Assembly: GCF_027887165.1 (NCBI RefSeq)
Contig: NC_077230.1
Coordinates: 33,307,351-33,371,350 of the forward strand
Direction of reading: 5' to 3'
Length of the DNA: 64,000 nucleotides
Origin: Monodelphis domestica
Taxonomy: Eukaryota > Chordata > Mammalia > Didelphimorphia > Didelphidae
The position numbers and the translations under genes were made by a program. Positions 46,286 through 58,862 of the stretch are shown here, piece after piece. Position 1 is the first letter of the stretch, and the number at the start of each line of letters is the position of its first letter. The notes under the pieces were generated by a model that worked only from the letters and a program-made list of their open reading frames with translations, did not search any database and was not told where the DNA came from.

Positions 46286-48298
46286 CAATTCCAATATATG
46301 TAAACATACATATACATATGCATTTATATACATGTATGTGTATACTACTGTTATACACAAAAAAAACACATACATAAGCGCAGAAATAGATGTGCATATC
46401 TGTATATGTGTTTATACACATTCAGGGATGCACTGGCATGTACTTAATAACTGACTCTCCAAAAAACTACTCATGACACATTTTTATGTTAAATCTGCAT
46501 TATTAATATTTTCTACATCACTTTTGTAAGAAAAGGCAATCAAACAAAACAAATTCTTATTAACAGTGTTTGCCAGTTCTTGAGAGGTATAAATTCTCAT
46601 ACTGAAAATTTAACAATTAGTTCTCATGATTTGGTATGAGGTGGCTTATATGCATGTTAAAGTATATGTATGGGTATGTAATGATGTCTGTGTGTATTCA
46701 TATGCTATATGGATATTATACATAATGCCCACCCAAATGCATGCTGTATTGGTAGGAAATCCCATCCAAGAAAGGGTCCTTTGACTATCTCTCTTAGCCT
46801 GAGCCTGGGAATTGAGGATCATGAGAAATTATTTTCTTTAAAGCACCTTATAATGAAAAAGTTGAAAGGAAGATTGATTGTCTCAGATTTAGGAGCACAT
46901 AAAAAAAAAAGGGAAAACAGAATAATTAAAAATTCTTTTTTCTATTAAAATTGAATAAAACCTATCAGAATTTTAAAAATAACAATGATTTTTAAAAATC
47001 TTGTGAAATGGGGTTCAACACCAAAAGATGCTATTAAGTGCTCTGAAAACCTTAAGCATTCTGTGACAACATCAGGATTTGATCCTTTTCTTGCATAAGG
47101 TACAGGTCTTACCCATGTTGGTTATGTAGATATTTGCATATGTTTACTTAAATGTAGCTCACAGGAAATCTTTGATAGATACCTCAGGAATTTTGACCTC
47201 CCCTCTCCAATGGAGACTTAGATTCTTGCCTGGAGGGAATCACAAAAAAGGGGACACAAGGCTTCCCATGCCATTTTTCTCTTCAGAAAAGGGGTACCAC
47301 ACTGGAATTACATAAATCTCCCTCAAAATTATTAAATTATGATTTTAAAAAAATATTCAAGCTGCTTTCCTGGTTACTAAACCAGAAGGTTTGACACACC
47401 AAATACTTACACAAAAGGCCAACACAAATAGTGAAGTAAATCAATTTTTCCTAACAGATTTTCAACAAAAATCAGAGACCTTATGTTAACTAGATTCTAC
47501 TAGAAAATATACATTGTGCATGAGTTTTCTCAGTGAAAGTGAGATTACTCAGTTCATTGAAGGGAGAGCCTTCAACCTACCCTATGAGAAATTCCTCAGT
47601 TTTTAGGGATGCAAGCTGAGAAACAAAGAATATGTCTGCTACTTCCCAAAATATTTTCTCTCTCTCCAGAATTGTTCCTGAAGCTTGTCTGGAGTCATTT
47701 ATGTCCTCAAAGAAGAAAAAAGAATTATCTTTTCCTTTGCTCTTAAACCAACTTTGTTCCTCATGGAGGAGTGCAAAACTGAGGCATCATTCTCTCTATC
47801 CATTACCTAATAAATTCTTGTTTAGCACAATGTGAAATGTATTTGATACTAAATAAATATTTATTGGCTCTGGATAAAATTTTCATTCTCACTACAAAGG
47901 CAAAACATTTAAAAATAAGCATCTTTACTTAATGCTCTAACATGGAGAAATGGGAGGAAAATATTCTGTTCCTTCCAAGACATGTTAGAGTTAAATTTTT
48001 TACTTCTAGGATATTTATCGTTAGCAATTGAGTTTCAAAATGATTACAATTTGCTAAATGTTTATGAAAAAAGGGTTAGAAATAAAGGATAAATCAGATA
48101 TGACTTTACCTACACAAATGAGTTGCATATATTTTTATAAAATTTGTACATCAGCTTCAGCTGCTTAGCAAGTCTTTCAATAGTGAATATTCAGGATATA
48201 TCTCTATATACATTTATTTATTGTTTTTCTGAAAGGTTAAAATATTAAACTTGAAACCTCTCACAACTTTAAAGGAATCAAAAGACCCAAGTTCTTAC
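46286..48298. other. Intron sequence, nothing recognised
   Basis: 5'-proximal part of ferritin intron 1. Holds TA-rich and CA/TG-rich low-complexity stretches at 46300-46700. No exon or repeat end supported. Confidence 0.4.
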
Positions 48299-48400
48299 CC
48301 CTGAAAGGTATACATAGTTGGCATATAGCTCCATGTTCACTAGGTCATTGATGGCAACTTCACAGTCCATATGGAAGTTCTGGAGCACCTGGGACCCCAT
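48299..48400 (-). CDS. Ferritin (H-like) exon 1, start codon and N-terminal part
   Basis: Encodes residues 1-34. The ATG at 48398-48400 has a fair Kozak context (G at -3, G at +4), and an in-frame TAG lies upstream, so this is the likely start. The product begins [10 protein letters not shown], four residues shorter than human H before the shared SQV. Glu24 and Tyr31 match ferroxidase residues E27 and Y34, and ELYA.YVYLS is the helix A signature. The exon ends in phase 0 at a GTAAGAAC donor, exactly where FTH1 exon 1 ends. About 21 of 32 aligned positions match human FTH1. Intron 1 (38956-48298) is 9343 bases, much longer than in FTH1, and is filled with LINEs and SINEs. Confidence 0.92.
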
Positions 48401-48704
48401 TTCAACACGATTATAGTTTAGCTATCACAGATCAGGAATACTGCTGGGGAATACTCAGTCCTATTCCAGCTCTACCACCACTCTAGCAAAGTGTTCTCTA
48501 ATGCAACTGTTATTAATCTCAGTCAGGCCAGTATGGAAGTATGACTGACAATCAATCTCCACCAATAGGATTGTTCTTCACCATCCACATAACCAATCAG
48601 AATGGAGAAGGCTGTCTTAGAATACATTTTCCTGATTACCATGACTACCCTGAAAGGGATGGGAAAAGACTGTTTTTCCATCTATGAAAAAAAGTAAATA
48701 TACA
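48401..48704 (-). promoter_or_regulatory. 5' untranslated region and probable promoter of ferritin gene
   Basis: Two inverted CCAAT boxes (reading ATTGG on the gene strand) lie at 48562-48566 and 48593-48597, 160-200 bases upstream of the ATG. I see no TATA box and no CpG island. There is no CAGTGN loop sequence on the minus strand in this interval, so the canonical iron-responsive element of FTH1/FTL messages is absent unless it lies in an upstream exon. An L1 3' end begins at about 48705, which limits the unique promoter to about 300 bases. The promoter role is inference from position and motifs. Confidence 0.45.
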
Positions 48705-49400
48705 TATATATTTTAAGTTTATTTTTAATATTTTTCCCATGTTTCCATGATTCATGATCCTTCCCTCCCCTCTTCCATCCCCCCCTTCCAGAACCAACAA
48801 GCAATCTCACTGGGTTGTACAAATGTTATCACTTGATTCCTATTTCCACATTATTCATTTTTGCTATAGAACGATCTTTTAAAACCTAAACCCCAAATCA
48901 CATAACCATATATACAAGTGATAAGTGATGTCATATGTTTTGCTTTTGAATTTCTACTTCCATAGTTCTTTCTCTCAGTGTGGTTAGCATTCTGACCCAC
49001 AAGTCCTACAGGAGTGCCCCGGCTTGTTGCAAAGTCCATTACATTGGATTGTTCCACTGTGTTTCAGTTTCTGTATGCAATGTTCTCCCGGTTCTTTTCA
49101 TTTCACTCTGCATCAGTTCATTGAGGTTCTTCCAGTTCATATAAAAATCTTCCAGATCATTATTCCTTTGTTCAGCCATTCCTCAACTGAGGGACAACCC
49201 TTTGTTTTCCATTTTTTTGATACCACAAAGAGTGTGGCTATGATACAAGTATTTTTCCTTATCTCTTTATGATGTAAACTTAGTAGTGATGTTGCTGGAT
49301 AAAAGGGCAAGCAGTCTTTTGCACATAATTCCAAATTGCCTTCCAGAATGGTTGGATTAATTCGCAATTCCACCAGCAACACATTAGGATCCCAATAAAA
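48705..49400 (-). mobile_element. L1 LINE 3' end, minus strand
   Basis: Antisense L1 3' untranslated region (48705-48900) followed by the end of ORF2 (48851-49382), in the same order as 2808-3545. Lies immediately upstream of the ferritin promoter region. Confidence 0.75.
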
Positions 49401-49689
49401 AGCATTTGTAAAATTGTAAAATTGTAAAAATTCTTTGTAAAAAGATGATAAATATGATCTGAATTTCCCATAGACCTTCCCAAATGGAAGAAAAGTTATT
49501 AAAATGACAACACCAGGGTATTGGCTATGCAGTGGACTAGTTTCTGATTTCCTTAAATGCTTTAGAAGAGATTAGCCCATACTTTTTTTAAACAGAAAGT
49601 ATAGCAAGGAAGGTTTATTGAGGAAACCCCACCCATTAATATTAAGTATTATAATACTTTAAGATTTCACAAAACAATTTGTGAATAAA

Positions 49690-49860
49690 TTTGATCCTCT
49701 CACAGAGGTGTTATTTCATATCTGCATTTGCAGATGAGAAAACTGAGGCAGACAGAGAGATTATGTTACTTTTCCAGATCACGGAGCTAATAAATGTCTA
49801 TTAGACTTAAAACCCAAATTTCCCTTTTTTGAAGCCCAGAATTCTTGTCAAAGGTAGGCC
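49690..49860 (-). mobile_element. MIR-type SINE, minus strand
   Basis: GCAGATGAGAAAACTGAGGCA, then a TTATGTTACTTTTCCAGATCACGGAGCTAA core. Old and diverged. Confidence 0.6.
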
Positions 49861-49940
49861 ATACTTCTTGCTATTTCAGATTTTCCAGGTTTTTTGTTGG
49901 AAAAAAACAAACAAACAACCCAAAAGCTTCATATCTCTGA

Positions 49941-50471
49941 TGTTGTGGAGGTGAAGAGGTTCCCCCCTGGGGTTTGGGAAGGATACCTTTTGCAAGAATG
50001 CAAGACTCCAAAACTTAGCTTAAAAATAAAAAGAGAAATTTATTAATTTAGAGAGTAATGTTGAGAATGGCCAGGAGGATGGTACAGGTGGAACAGCAAG
50101 ATGGAAGGCTGCTCCCAGAACCCATCAATTCTGGGGATTTTATATTCTTGCAACAAATGCTGTGTCATAGTGTGGACATGACTCTAGAGTGGTAGTCACT
50201 TAGGCATTTGGTGGGGTGGAGGTGGTCATCTGACTGGGGTCTGCTTGGAGACATAAGGAATGACCCTCATAAAGATTCCTTAGTTTTAGGGAACAGACAG
50301 ATGTCTGAGATACAGCCTGATAATATTGCAGTGTAGCCTGGAGGTGCATCTCTCTGTCCATCTTAAATCTAAAGGAGGATCAAAGGAGGACAATCATCTC
50401 AGGGTCCTATGGGGGTCATCAGATGTTTTAGGCTAAGATTCGAGAGGATGTAAGGGAGCAAAGAAATTTCA
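49941..50471 (-). mobile_element. Probable LTR, minus strand
   Basis: Starts TG and ends CA on the plus strand, with an AAATTTATTAATTT-type zone near 50030-50050 that would be the polyadenylation region on the minus strand. Ends approximate; a four-base duplication (CTGA/CTGT) is imperfect. It directly abuts the retroviral 3' end that follows. Confidence 0.4.
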
Positions 50472-51085
50472 CTGTTGGAGAAGACACCATGAAGATGCCT
50501 TCAGACCACAAGCTGCACGAGAAGATCAAGAATGAACTTTGGGTGTGGTTGATTGAACATTTATTTGTATGTATACTTTCATTCCAAAGGGGACTGCCCC
50601 CTAACTGGCTTTTTGTCAATGTGTCTAGCAATTATTGGTTTTGTTCTTTTTTCCTCTTATCCTCAAATTATTATAATCTTTAAGTTGATTATGTTTTCAT
50701 TATCCTTTTGGGGAAACTGATTTCCCAATAATGATCAAAGGGGGAATGTAAAAATAGCGATTTGAACCCCAGACTTCAATCCCCAGAAGTCCTTGGCACT
50801 TCCCAGAATTCCCTATAATCTTACCTGAGTCCTCACCTGAGTGTGAGAACACAATTTAGTGTTTAAAGGGCTCTCTGCCTCCCAAGAGTCTCTCTTCTTC
50901 CACTTCTAAGCACATGCATCTCTCTACCTGGCAGGCAAGATGTATTGAGTAGGTTGTGAATGGGCTAATGTGTCCCAGGCACATGCTTTTCTTATTTTGT
51001 ATTTCTTTATCCTTGATTTCTAATAATCTTTAATAAACCTCTAAAATATAATACTTTTAGTAGAGAAACTAATTTAAATGTTACA
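50472..51085 (+). mobile_element. Endogenous-retrovirus 3' end: env tail, polypurine tract and LTR
   Basis: An env-like tail with hydrophobic segments (about 50489-50683) is followed by a polypurine tract (CAAAGGGGGAA, about 50736-50746). The LTR follows at 50747-51085: it starts TGTAAAAATAGC, has an AATAAA signal at about 51031-51036, and ends GTTACA. The layout, polypurine tract followed directly by TG, is typical of a 3' LTR. Upstream gag-pol is not present. A broken fossil. Confidence 0.65.
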
Positions 51086-52345
51086 GCACATCAAATAGAT
51101 TTCTTTTAATCTCCATTCTCTTTTACTTTTCTGTAGCATTCTGATGCTACTGACGATTTGATTCTTTCTCTTCCTTTTACTTCCATGACATTTACACTTA
51201 TATGTTTTTTTCCACTCTTCATCTTTGATCAATCTTTATTAGTTTCTTTATTCTTCTGACACCCAGGTGTCTTATAAAAGCTCTATCCCTGATGTTATAT
51301 TCTATTTCTACTTTTTTTGCCTTGGCAACCTGATTGTCTTCTGTGTCCTCAAATATAAGTTTAATATAGATGAACCCCAAATCTATAGCTTCAGCCCTGA
51401 ACTTTGTCTAAGGTTCCATGCCCTAATTTCCTTTCATGAATAATGTAAAATAGGGAGATTAGGGGACTTGGAATTGCCTAATCTTAAACATTTAAAATTT
51501 TGAACAGACTGTTGAGACAGAAATATAATTCCACGGAAGGTAAGTATACTAGAAAAGCAACCGTTTGTATACTGATTAAGGAATTCAAAGTGGGATTCAT
51601 GCACTGTGCTCAAAAATGGAACTTCTCTTTGATCCTTCTTTATTGTTTGTTCTTTAAGACTCATGAAAATATATCTATGCAGAAAAATATCCCTATACCC
51701 AGAGGTTATTTCTTCTATTATTGTCAGGTTCCTGATTTCTTTTATCTGGCTAAGAAATATAATAACAGAATTAATTAAAAGGACTTGTGACTTTATTACT
51801 CTGTTACTTAACCATTCAATGCCTCATGCTAATTGATAGATGCAGCTTCTGCTTAGGTCAGCCTAGAAGCTGATTAACCTCCCTTTCCTTCACATCCCCA
51901 CCTCTCACCTCCAGTTTTACTGCCTTTTACTGTCTCCATGTATTGTTTACAAATACAAAATAAAGTGGAAACTAATTTTGTTCTTTCATAAATATAGAAA
52001 AAATAATTATATGGTCAGGATATTGATTGAAAAAGGCAGATAGAGTTAATTGGAAATAAGGGAAGCTGATCCAAAATATTTCTGACTATAGCAGTTTTCT
52101 CTTTCTCATTTTTTTCCCACTCATAGGTTGCGTGGGAGGAATAGCATCTAATCTAACTCTATAATAAAGAGAAAATAACAGAGTTCAACTAATCTAATCA
52201 TTATTTACTCTTCAATATGCCTGTTGCTCTAGCAGTGATGGTGCCAAACAGCGGCATCAAAATTTCTGTGGAGAGGGGAATTCTGTCCCCCAAATGCTTA
52301 ACTCTTTAAAATCTAAATGACTTCAAGATGGAAGATGATTCCAAG
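51086..52345. other. No gene recognised
   Basis: AT-rich. The overlapping frames near 51434-51778 show no motif. No repeat end identified. Confidence 0.4.
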
Positions 52346-52349
52346 GATA

Positions 52350-54165
52350 CCTTTCTTTTAAATTTTTTTTAAAATTTTATTTATTTCCACCTCCAAATTC
52401 TCTCCTTCCCTCCACTTCCCCTCCCATCCCCCGAGAAGGCAAGAAATACAATACCATTATACATATAAACTCATGTAAAACATTTCCCATAATAGCCATA
52501 TTCAAACAAAAGCAAGAAAAATAAAGGAAAATTATGCTTTAATCTTCATTCTAAGTCCATAAATTCTCTTTCTGAAGATGGAAACCATTTTATACTTTGT
52601 GGTCTTAGGAGCTGTGGATCATTTTATTAGTCAGGTTTACTCTTTTATCTTTTTACATTTGATTATCTTTACAATGTTACTGTTATTGTGAATGCTATTT
52701 TTTCCGGTTCTACTCATTCCATCTTGTATCAGTTCATGTAATTTTTACAAGGTTTTTTTGAAGCCATTGAATTCATCATTTTAAAAATATATTAGCATTT
52801 TTCTTTGAGGCTTTGAAACTGTTTTCACATTGTTGTCCTCTAAGTTTATGTCTTGGTCTTCAATGGGGCCATGATAGATTTTTTTATGGTTAAGCTCTTT
52901 TGTTGGTTTTGCTTACATATTTTTCCAGCCAGGTTTTTTTACTTTGGGATTTGCTCACCTGGGATAAGGAGGCATTGTGCTAAGCTTAAAGTTTTTCAAG
53001 TTGCTGTTTTCAGAGATAATTCTGGGGATGTTCAAGTTTTTGGTGCTTCCATGGTTGTGTGATGTGGGGAGAGATGTGGTCACTATTCTCCTGGTCTGTG
53101 CTCCAGTCTTTACAGAGGGAGAATCCCTGTTACCCTGAAGCCATAAGAGCAGGTACTCCTTTTGACTCTGAAAGTATGACCAGACTCTCCTGCCTTCCTT
53201 TGGCTTTAAATGCTAGTGTTCCTCTGTGCCTTGGAACTGGGACCAAGGCCCCTGCCTCCTTTTGACCCCTCACATGTATTGTTCTCTAGTCTGAAACTGT
53301 GACCCAGAACTGTGTAGGGGCAAAAGCGTTATCAGTCATCACCATCCAGTGTTTGCAAAGAGCCCCCTGTAATCTCTTATTGACCAATTGTCTCCCTTAC
53401 CATTCTCCCACAGGTACTGCTAGTGTTTCTGTCACAGGTACCTCCCAAGTCCATTGCTGGGTGGGTGAATGTAATATAAATCCTATTCTGTTTGAAAACA
53501 CGTTTTTATTGATCTCAGCCCCATCCTTTGACTGGGCATGCTTGTGTGTACTATGGGAAGATGCCAGAGGCTTTGTGGCTCTCTGACATCTCGGAAGGGA
53601 TGACCCTTGACCCATGTCACTGCTGCCATCTGGAAGACTGGCCTTTGGAGAGGACTGAGGTTAAGTCTGTCCAACCAGAGAGACCCAGGAGTAGTGGTTT
53701 AAATGACTTTATAAGAAAGGGGGCTGAGGAAGAATGATCTTTTTTGGGTGTTTGGCTTTCTTCAGAGCTTTTGGCTCTTAGCACAGTTGGACTGGAGACT
53801 CTTGCTGCCATGACCACTTTTGGGTGGTGAATGAAGACAGGGTAGCAAACTCAGATTAATTAGGCTTAGTCAGATGATCATGTGATTTTCTCTTTCTCTC
53901 TTTTTACTAATAAATTAATATAGAGTCTCCAGAGAATTTTAATCACAAAATGGGTACTACTATGGTGACACCCTGGACAAATCTCTATTCTGGTCCCAAA
54001 AATCTTTCCTTACTGACTTCCCACATTGTCTTAGGCTGGAAAAAAAAAATCTCTGGCCCTTTGCTGACTCTGCTGTTCCAAAGTTTGATTTAAGGAGTTA
54101 TTTAAAAGTTGCTGGGAGGGGAATGTTGGGAGAGTTCAGCTAGTTTTCTGCCTGTACATGGACAC
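52350..54165 (-). mobile_element. HAL1 or L1 5' region plus 3' end, minus strand
   Basis: The minus strand ends at 52350 in an L1-type 3' end (52350-52800). Upstream, 52850-53740 is GC-richer and reads as leader/ORF1-type sequence. 54060-54165 matches the start of the marsupial L1 5' region (on the plus strand GTTTGATTTAAGGAGTTATT and GCTGGGAGGGGAATG). Endonuclease and reverse transcriptase are absent, so a HAL1-like element fits. The stretch 53740-53990 interrupts it and may be a small LTR. Several 60-95-codon frames here are not genes. Confidence 0.5.
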
Positions 54166-54234
54166 CTTGATTCTTCTTCCTCTAGAATTAATTTTAATCT
54201 ATTTCCTCAGTGGATTCTTTTTAGAGTCTTGTGA

Positions 54235-54400
54235 GGTGGTTAGTACACACATTATTCACATTTTAGATATGAGGAGACTCAGGCTGAAAGAATGTTACTT
54301 TCCACAAATGTAGTTTGTAGATAGCAAAACCATGTCTCAGGTTCAGGTTTCCTGACTTCAAATTTAAGGCTCTCTTTTCTCATGTGTTCATTCTCCTTTT
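54235..54400 (-). mobile_element. MIR-type SINE, minus strand
   Basis: TATGAGGAGACTCAGGCTGA, AATGTTACTTTCCACAAATG, then CAGGTTTCCTGACTTCAA. Old. Confidence 0.5.
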
Positions 54401-54839
54401 TTCTCTGCCTGCAAATGTGCTTAAGTATCTCCTCTCTTTTTTTCTTCTTCTTTTGACCTTATTCCCCCTTAAATATCCAACTCATTTCTTTCCCTTAAGG
54501 GCCTAACTTCTCAAAGGAATAAACTTGTTCCCAGTTCCAAGTAACGGTGAGGTCCCCAACTCTCATTTAACAAGCTGGCCTGGCTGCTCTTATATTCCAG
54601 GCTTTATATTATCTGCTATTGACAGCAATGCAGATAGCTAGATTAGAGCCAATGCCAAGAGAATGGAGAGAATGACCAGCCATTCTGGAATTCTGACCTT
54701 CCTTGGAAGGTTGTTGGACTTTTGTTTAGAGACACCTTGTTTTCCACTATGAAATAAGGTTGAATATACTATAAAAGAAGGCTGATGGGATTGATGAGGA
54801 ATCAAGTTGTCATGATTTTTAAATTGATACTAATTGTTG

Positions 54840-54950
54840 GTTCCAATTTGGGTTAAAGGACTTGCCTAGGGTTACATTGCTAGGAAGTGTTTGAGGTCAC
54901 ATTTAAACCCAGGACCTCCAGTCTTTAGACCTGACTCTCTCCCCATGACT
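54840..54950 (-). mobile_element. Marsupial tRNA-derived SINE fragment, minus strand
   Basis: AAAGGACTTGCCTAGGGTTAC, TGCTAGGAAGTGTTTGAGGTC and AAACCCAGGACCTCCAGTC, matching the 5' half of the family at 28.2 and 45.2 kb. Confidence 0.75.
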
Positions 54951-55335
54951 TTCTATATCAAAGAGGTATTCTGCATTTCCACTTTTGCACCATCCTACAA
55001 CCTGGTGTCTGGTCCCTCATTCTATGGTGAAGCTATCTGCTGGTATGGTCTTTTGTTAACCTTCACCCTTCACAAATTCTTTGTTGCATTTAGCACTATG
55101 TACAGGAATATTTTGTAAGATCAGTCATCATTGAGTAGACCCATCAATTGCCCCACCCTACTTAAAGTAAGTGAAAGATACTGTGGCCCTAGTGAAGACA
55201 TCTTAATAATGTCATATCTTGAACACATCTTAATCTATCAAAGGTGTGGGATGAAATGCAAAAAGCTCTTTAAAGACATTGAATTACCTCAAGTGGCACT
55301 ACTAGACTTTTTCCCTTTCCACATTTTTGAATGAC
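54951..55335. other. No gene recognised
   Basis: Open frames at 54891-55118 and 55131-55334 have no motif I recognise. Confidence 0.4.
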
Positions 55336-55339
55336 TCCC

Positions 55340-55550
55340 CTTGAGATTCTAGACTTTTTTTCCCCAAATGAATGTTATTAGTTTTCCTAGCTCTATAAAG
55401 TAAATCTTGGTAGTTTGTTTGATATGGCATTAAGCAAATTAGTTTATTATTTCAGTTTCTATAATATTTTTATAATCTTAATTCAATGATGTGGTAAAAT
55501 CAGCCCGTACTGGTTCTCAAGAGAAGTATCTTAAATTTTCAATGCTCACA
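55340..55550 (-). mobile_element. L1 ORF2 fragment, minus strand
   Basis: Antisense L1 phrases (TTAGTTTTCCTAGCTCTATAAA, GGTAGTTTGTTTGATATGGCAT), parallel to 43.80-43.88 kb. Short and old. Confidence 0.5.
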
Positions 55551-56695
55551 TTTATATATTGGAAATCAATAAATACTACAAACCAAGAATGGGTTTGTTT
55601 GTTGATTGTCTAGACTTAAGAAAATGATGTATAAAATGCTTATGATTCCGTTTAAACTTATATATGTCTTGCTCCCCAGAAAGTCAGATGTTAAACATGT
55701 ACAAGCATACCACTGGTCTAACCATGAGTTAAGTTAATAAATCAACAAACATTAAGTATCTACTATGTGCCAGGCACTGTGCTAAATGATGGGGATAAAA
55801 AAAGAGTCAAAAGACAGTCTCCTCAAAGAGATCACAATCTAATGGGGGAGACAACATGCAAAAACATATACACAAATCTATATATAGGATGGATAGAAAA
55901 TAATTAAGAAAGATACTAAAATTAAGAGTGGTTGGGAAAGATTTTCTGTAATAGATAGATTTTAGTTGAAACTTAAAGGAAGACAGTAGACAGAAATAAT
56001 GAAAGCATTTCAGGCTTGAGGGACAGTCAGGGAAAATGCCTGGAGCTAAGGCATGGAGAGTCTTGTTCAGGTGACCAGCCTTACTAGATCAATCATTACA
56101 CTTGACTCCTTATTACACTTTACTATCTGTCACTGGAGAAAAATAAGGTGTAATAAAATTGGAAAGGTAGGAGGGGGTTTGATTATGAAAGATTTGGATC
56201 ATCAAACAAGTTATTTCATATTTGATCTAGGAAATGAGAGGGAGCCCCTAGAGTTTATTAAATAGAGGGTGTGACATGATCAGACTTACTCTTATAGGAA
56301 AATCAGTTTGGTGACTGGGGAATGGATATAATATTGCAATAATCCAGATGTGAGGTGATAAGGATCTACACCAGAGTAATGGCTGTGTCAAAGGAGAGAA
56401 AGGGGCTTATTTGAAAGATGTTGCATGGATAAAATTGGCACAATGGCTTGGATGGTGGGGTGGGGATGAGAAATAATTTGAGTTACTAGGTTTGTGTGTC
56501 TGAAATAGGGAGAGGACAGTATTGCCCTCAACAGTAATAGGGGAAATGAGGAGTGGATTGGGTTTAAGGGAAAAGATAATGAGTTTAAGATATATACTGG
56601 ATATTTCAAAGTTAGTTGGAGATGTCAGATTGGATATAAGCAAAGAAGTTGGAGCAGGATAATTAGATTTGAGAATTGTCAGCATAGATGGTAAT

Positions 56696-58862
56696 GTTTG
56701 ATACTTCACCTGGAAGACATTCACCTACCCAAGAACTAGTGAAGCTTCAGAAAGGTTTAGGGAATGATTGATATGGTATTTGCTACCCAACAATTCCAGG
56801 AGAGATTCCAGGAGCAGAACAATAGGAGTCATACTCAATATTTGTTGATAATGACCAAGGCCATTTCAAGAGAAAAATCAATAGCAAAATTTGATTTCTG
56901 GAACAAATTCAGAAGTATTTTATACCAGCTCCATGATGGCATACTTGCATGGGTTCTAGATAATGGATAATGCTCTTACACTTTACCAGTCACCAGTGGA
57001 GTGAAGCAGGGTTGTGTACTCACTCCCATGCTTTTAGTGTGTTTTCGTTGATGTTGTCAGATGCTTTCAATGAGGAAGATACAGATGGTAAATTATTTTA
57101 CGTGAAAAGGATATAAGCCATGACTAAAGTGGAAAATTAGTGCACAACTTTCTGTTCACAGGATTTCTGTGCACTCATTGCAACCTCTGAGACTGTGACA
57201 GAGGCTGGCACTAAAGAAAAAGAGCCAGGCTGAAGAGTGTGTGAAATTGATCACCTCGCTGAGGGAGGGGCCCCAAGTGATTAGAATCTTGAGGAGAAGA
57301 CTCCACCTGGTAGAGGAGTTGGGTGCTCAGTCTTGAGAAGCCAAAGAGAGAAGGTGGAAAAAGACTTTGTCCTGAGGGTTACCCACTTTTCCTGCTGGTG
57401 ACTGGAAATCTTTCCCCCCAACACTTCCCAATTGAAGGGACTTCTGAAGAGGAAGCCTGAGAAAGAAATTTTAAATCTCTGTCCGACTTTACTTCAGCTC
57501 CTGTTACCCTGTATCTGAACTGTGGCCAAGGGGCCAAACCCAGAGTCAACCTGACTTTCTTTCAGGGGGCTCAGGTTGCCAAAGCAGCCTATTCTTTCCT
57601 GATAGTTTTTCCTTTATATTATCCTGATTGATTTAAGTTGACATTAAAATTTATCTGTTCCTCAAGCTGTGCACAAGTGTGAGGGAACAGATCAAGGGGA
57701 AACCCTTTGGTCTCAAGTGGTGGAGGGGGGACAAGAGGGACAAGAGAGAATCTGGGAGAGCAACCTTAGCTAAGGAGGAAAGGCAGAAGGGAGAAAATCT
57801 TCAAACCCCCTCTTCTCTCTCTGAGCCAACCCTAAACATCAGCTGTCTCCCCTGAACCCCACTTTGAGAAGGGGAGGTCTTCACTCTTCTCCCTCTCTCT
57901 ATGCTGATTTAACTGATTTAACCATCCCTCAAAAACAAATTAACCTCCCCAGAGACTGAAGTCAATTTTCTGCTGCTTTTGCTAATTTTGGCCTGACAAT
58001 ACAAAGAAAATAGAGGTTCTCCACCAGTCAGAACTGCACCATCCGTGTGTTGGTTACTAGTGGAGAAATTTTGAATGCTATGCGTATGTTCACTTAACTT
58101 GGCTGTGTACTTTTCCACTGATATACATAGAGATGACAAGTTTGAGGCATGCATTGCCAGAGCTGGCTAGTATTTGGGAGGCTCTGAAGTGTGAGGGAGA
58201 AGAGGTATTAGTCTTCCTACCAAACTGAAGGATCACTGAGCCACATTGTGCTGATTCATTGTTGCATGTCAGTGAAACCTGGACAGTATACCAACACCTT
58301 GCCAAGAAATGAAATCACTTTCATTTGAATTATCTTAGGAAGATTCTGAAGATCATCTGGAAAGATGAGGTACTGGACACTGAGGTCCTTTCTCAAGCGA
58401 AACTGCCAAGCATTTAGACTCTACCGCAGAGAGCACAACTCTGATGAATTGGCTACATTATTCAAATGTCAAATGCACATTTGCCTAGAAGAAAGTTTTA
58501 CAGAGAACTTATACAAGGCAAGGGCTCCCATAGAGGACAGAATAAGAGATGTAATAACACTCTAAAAATCTTTAAAGAACTTTGGTATAAATTGTGAAAC
58601 ATGGGAGACACTGGCATAGAACCACATAGCATGGCATGTCCACAACAAAGAAGACACTATGGTCTAAGAGCAAAGCAAAATTGTGATTGTTCAAAAGAAG
58701 TCATCTCTATCTCAAATGTTCAGATGGGATATTTGTGCCTGTGGTAAAGTCTCCTGAGTTGTTTTGATCAGCTACAATCGTATACATTGTACATCAATCC
58801 CAGCATAGTGATGTCATTTTGGTCTGTTTGAGTATGAAGGATAACCACCATCATCACCACCA
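56696..58862 (+). mobile_element. RTE-like LINE inserted in the L2, plus strand
   Basis: A plus-strand, more diverged relative of the RTE-like LINE at 6.8-9.2 kb. The start (56760-56970) aligns with the segment before and at motif A of that element (MVFATQQFQERFQEQN against MVFTVRQMQEKCLEQN). A SGVKQGCVLTPM motif B follows at about 56995-57035. After an LTR insertion, the thumb region resumes at 57952 (KKTEVLHQ-like) and continues to about 58560. The 3' tail is a trinucleotide-type CCACCATCATCACCACCA at 58845-58862. Many stops; 5' truncated. Confidence 0.7.
57189..57956 (+). mobile_element. Solo LTR inserted in the RTE-like LINE
   Basis: TG...CA element at 57194-57951 (758 bases) bracketed by a five-base duplication GAGAC at 57189-57193 and 57952-57956. 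RTE coding sequence is continuous on either side. No internal retroviral parts. Orientation is tentative. Youngest of the three nested layers. Confidence 0.65.

Noticed and set aside
52853-53737. Run of four plus-strand frames that could look like exons
   Set aside because: No splice pattern or family match; the region is better read as the 5' part of a minus-strand HAL1/L1.
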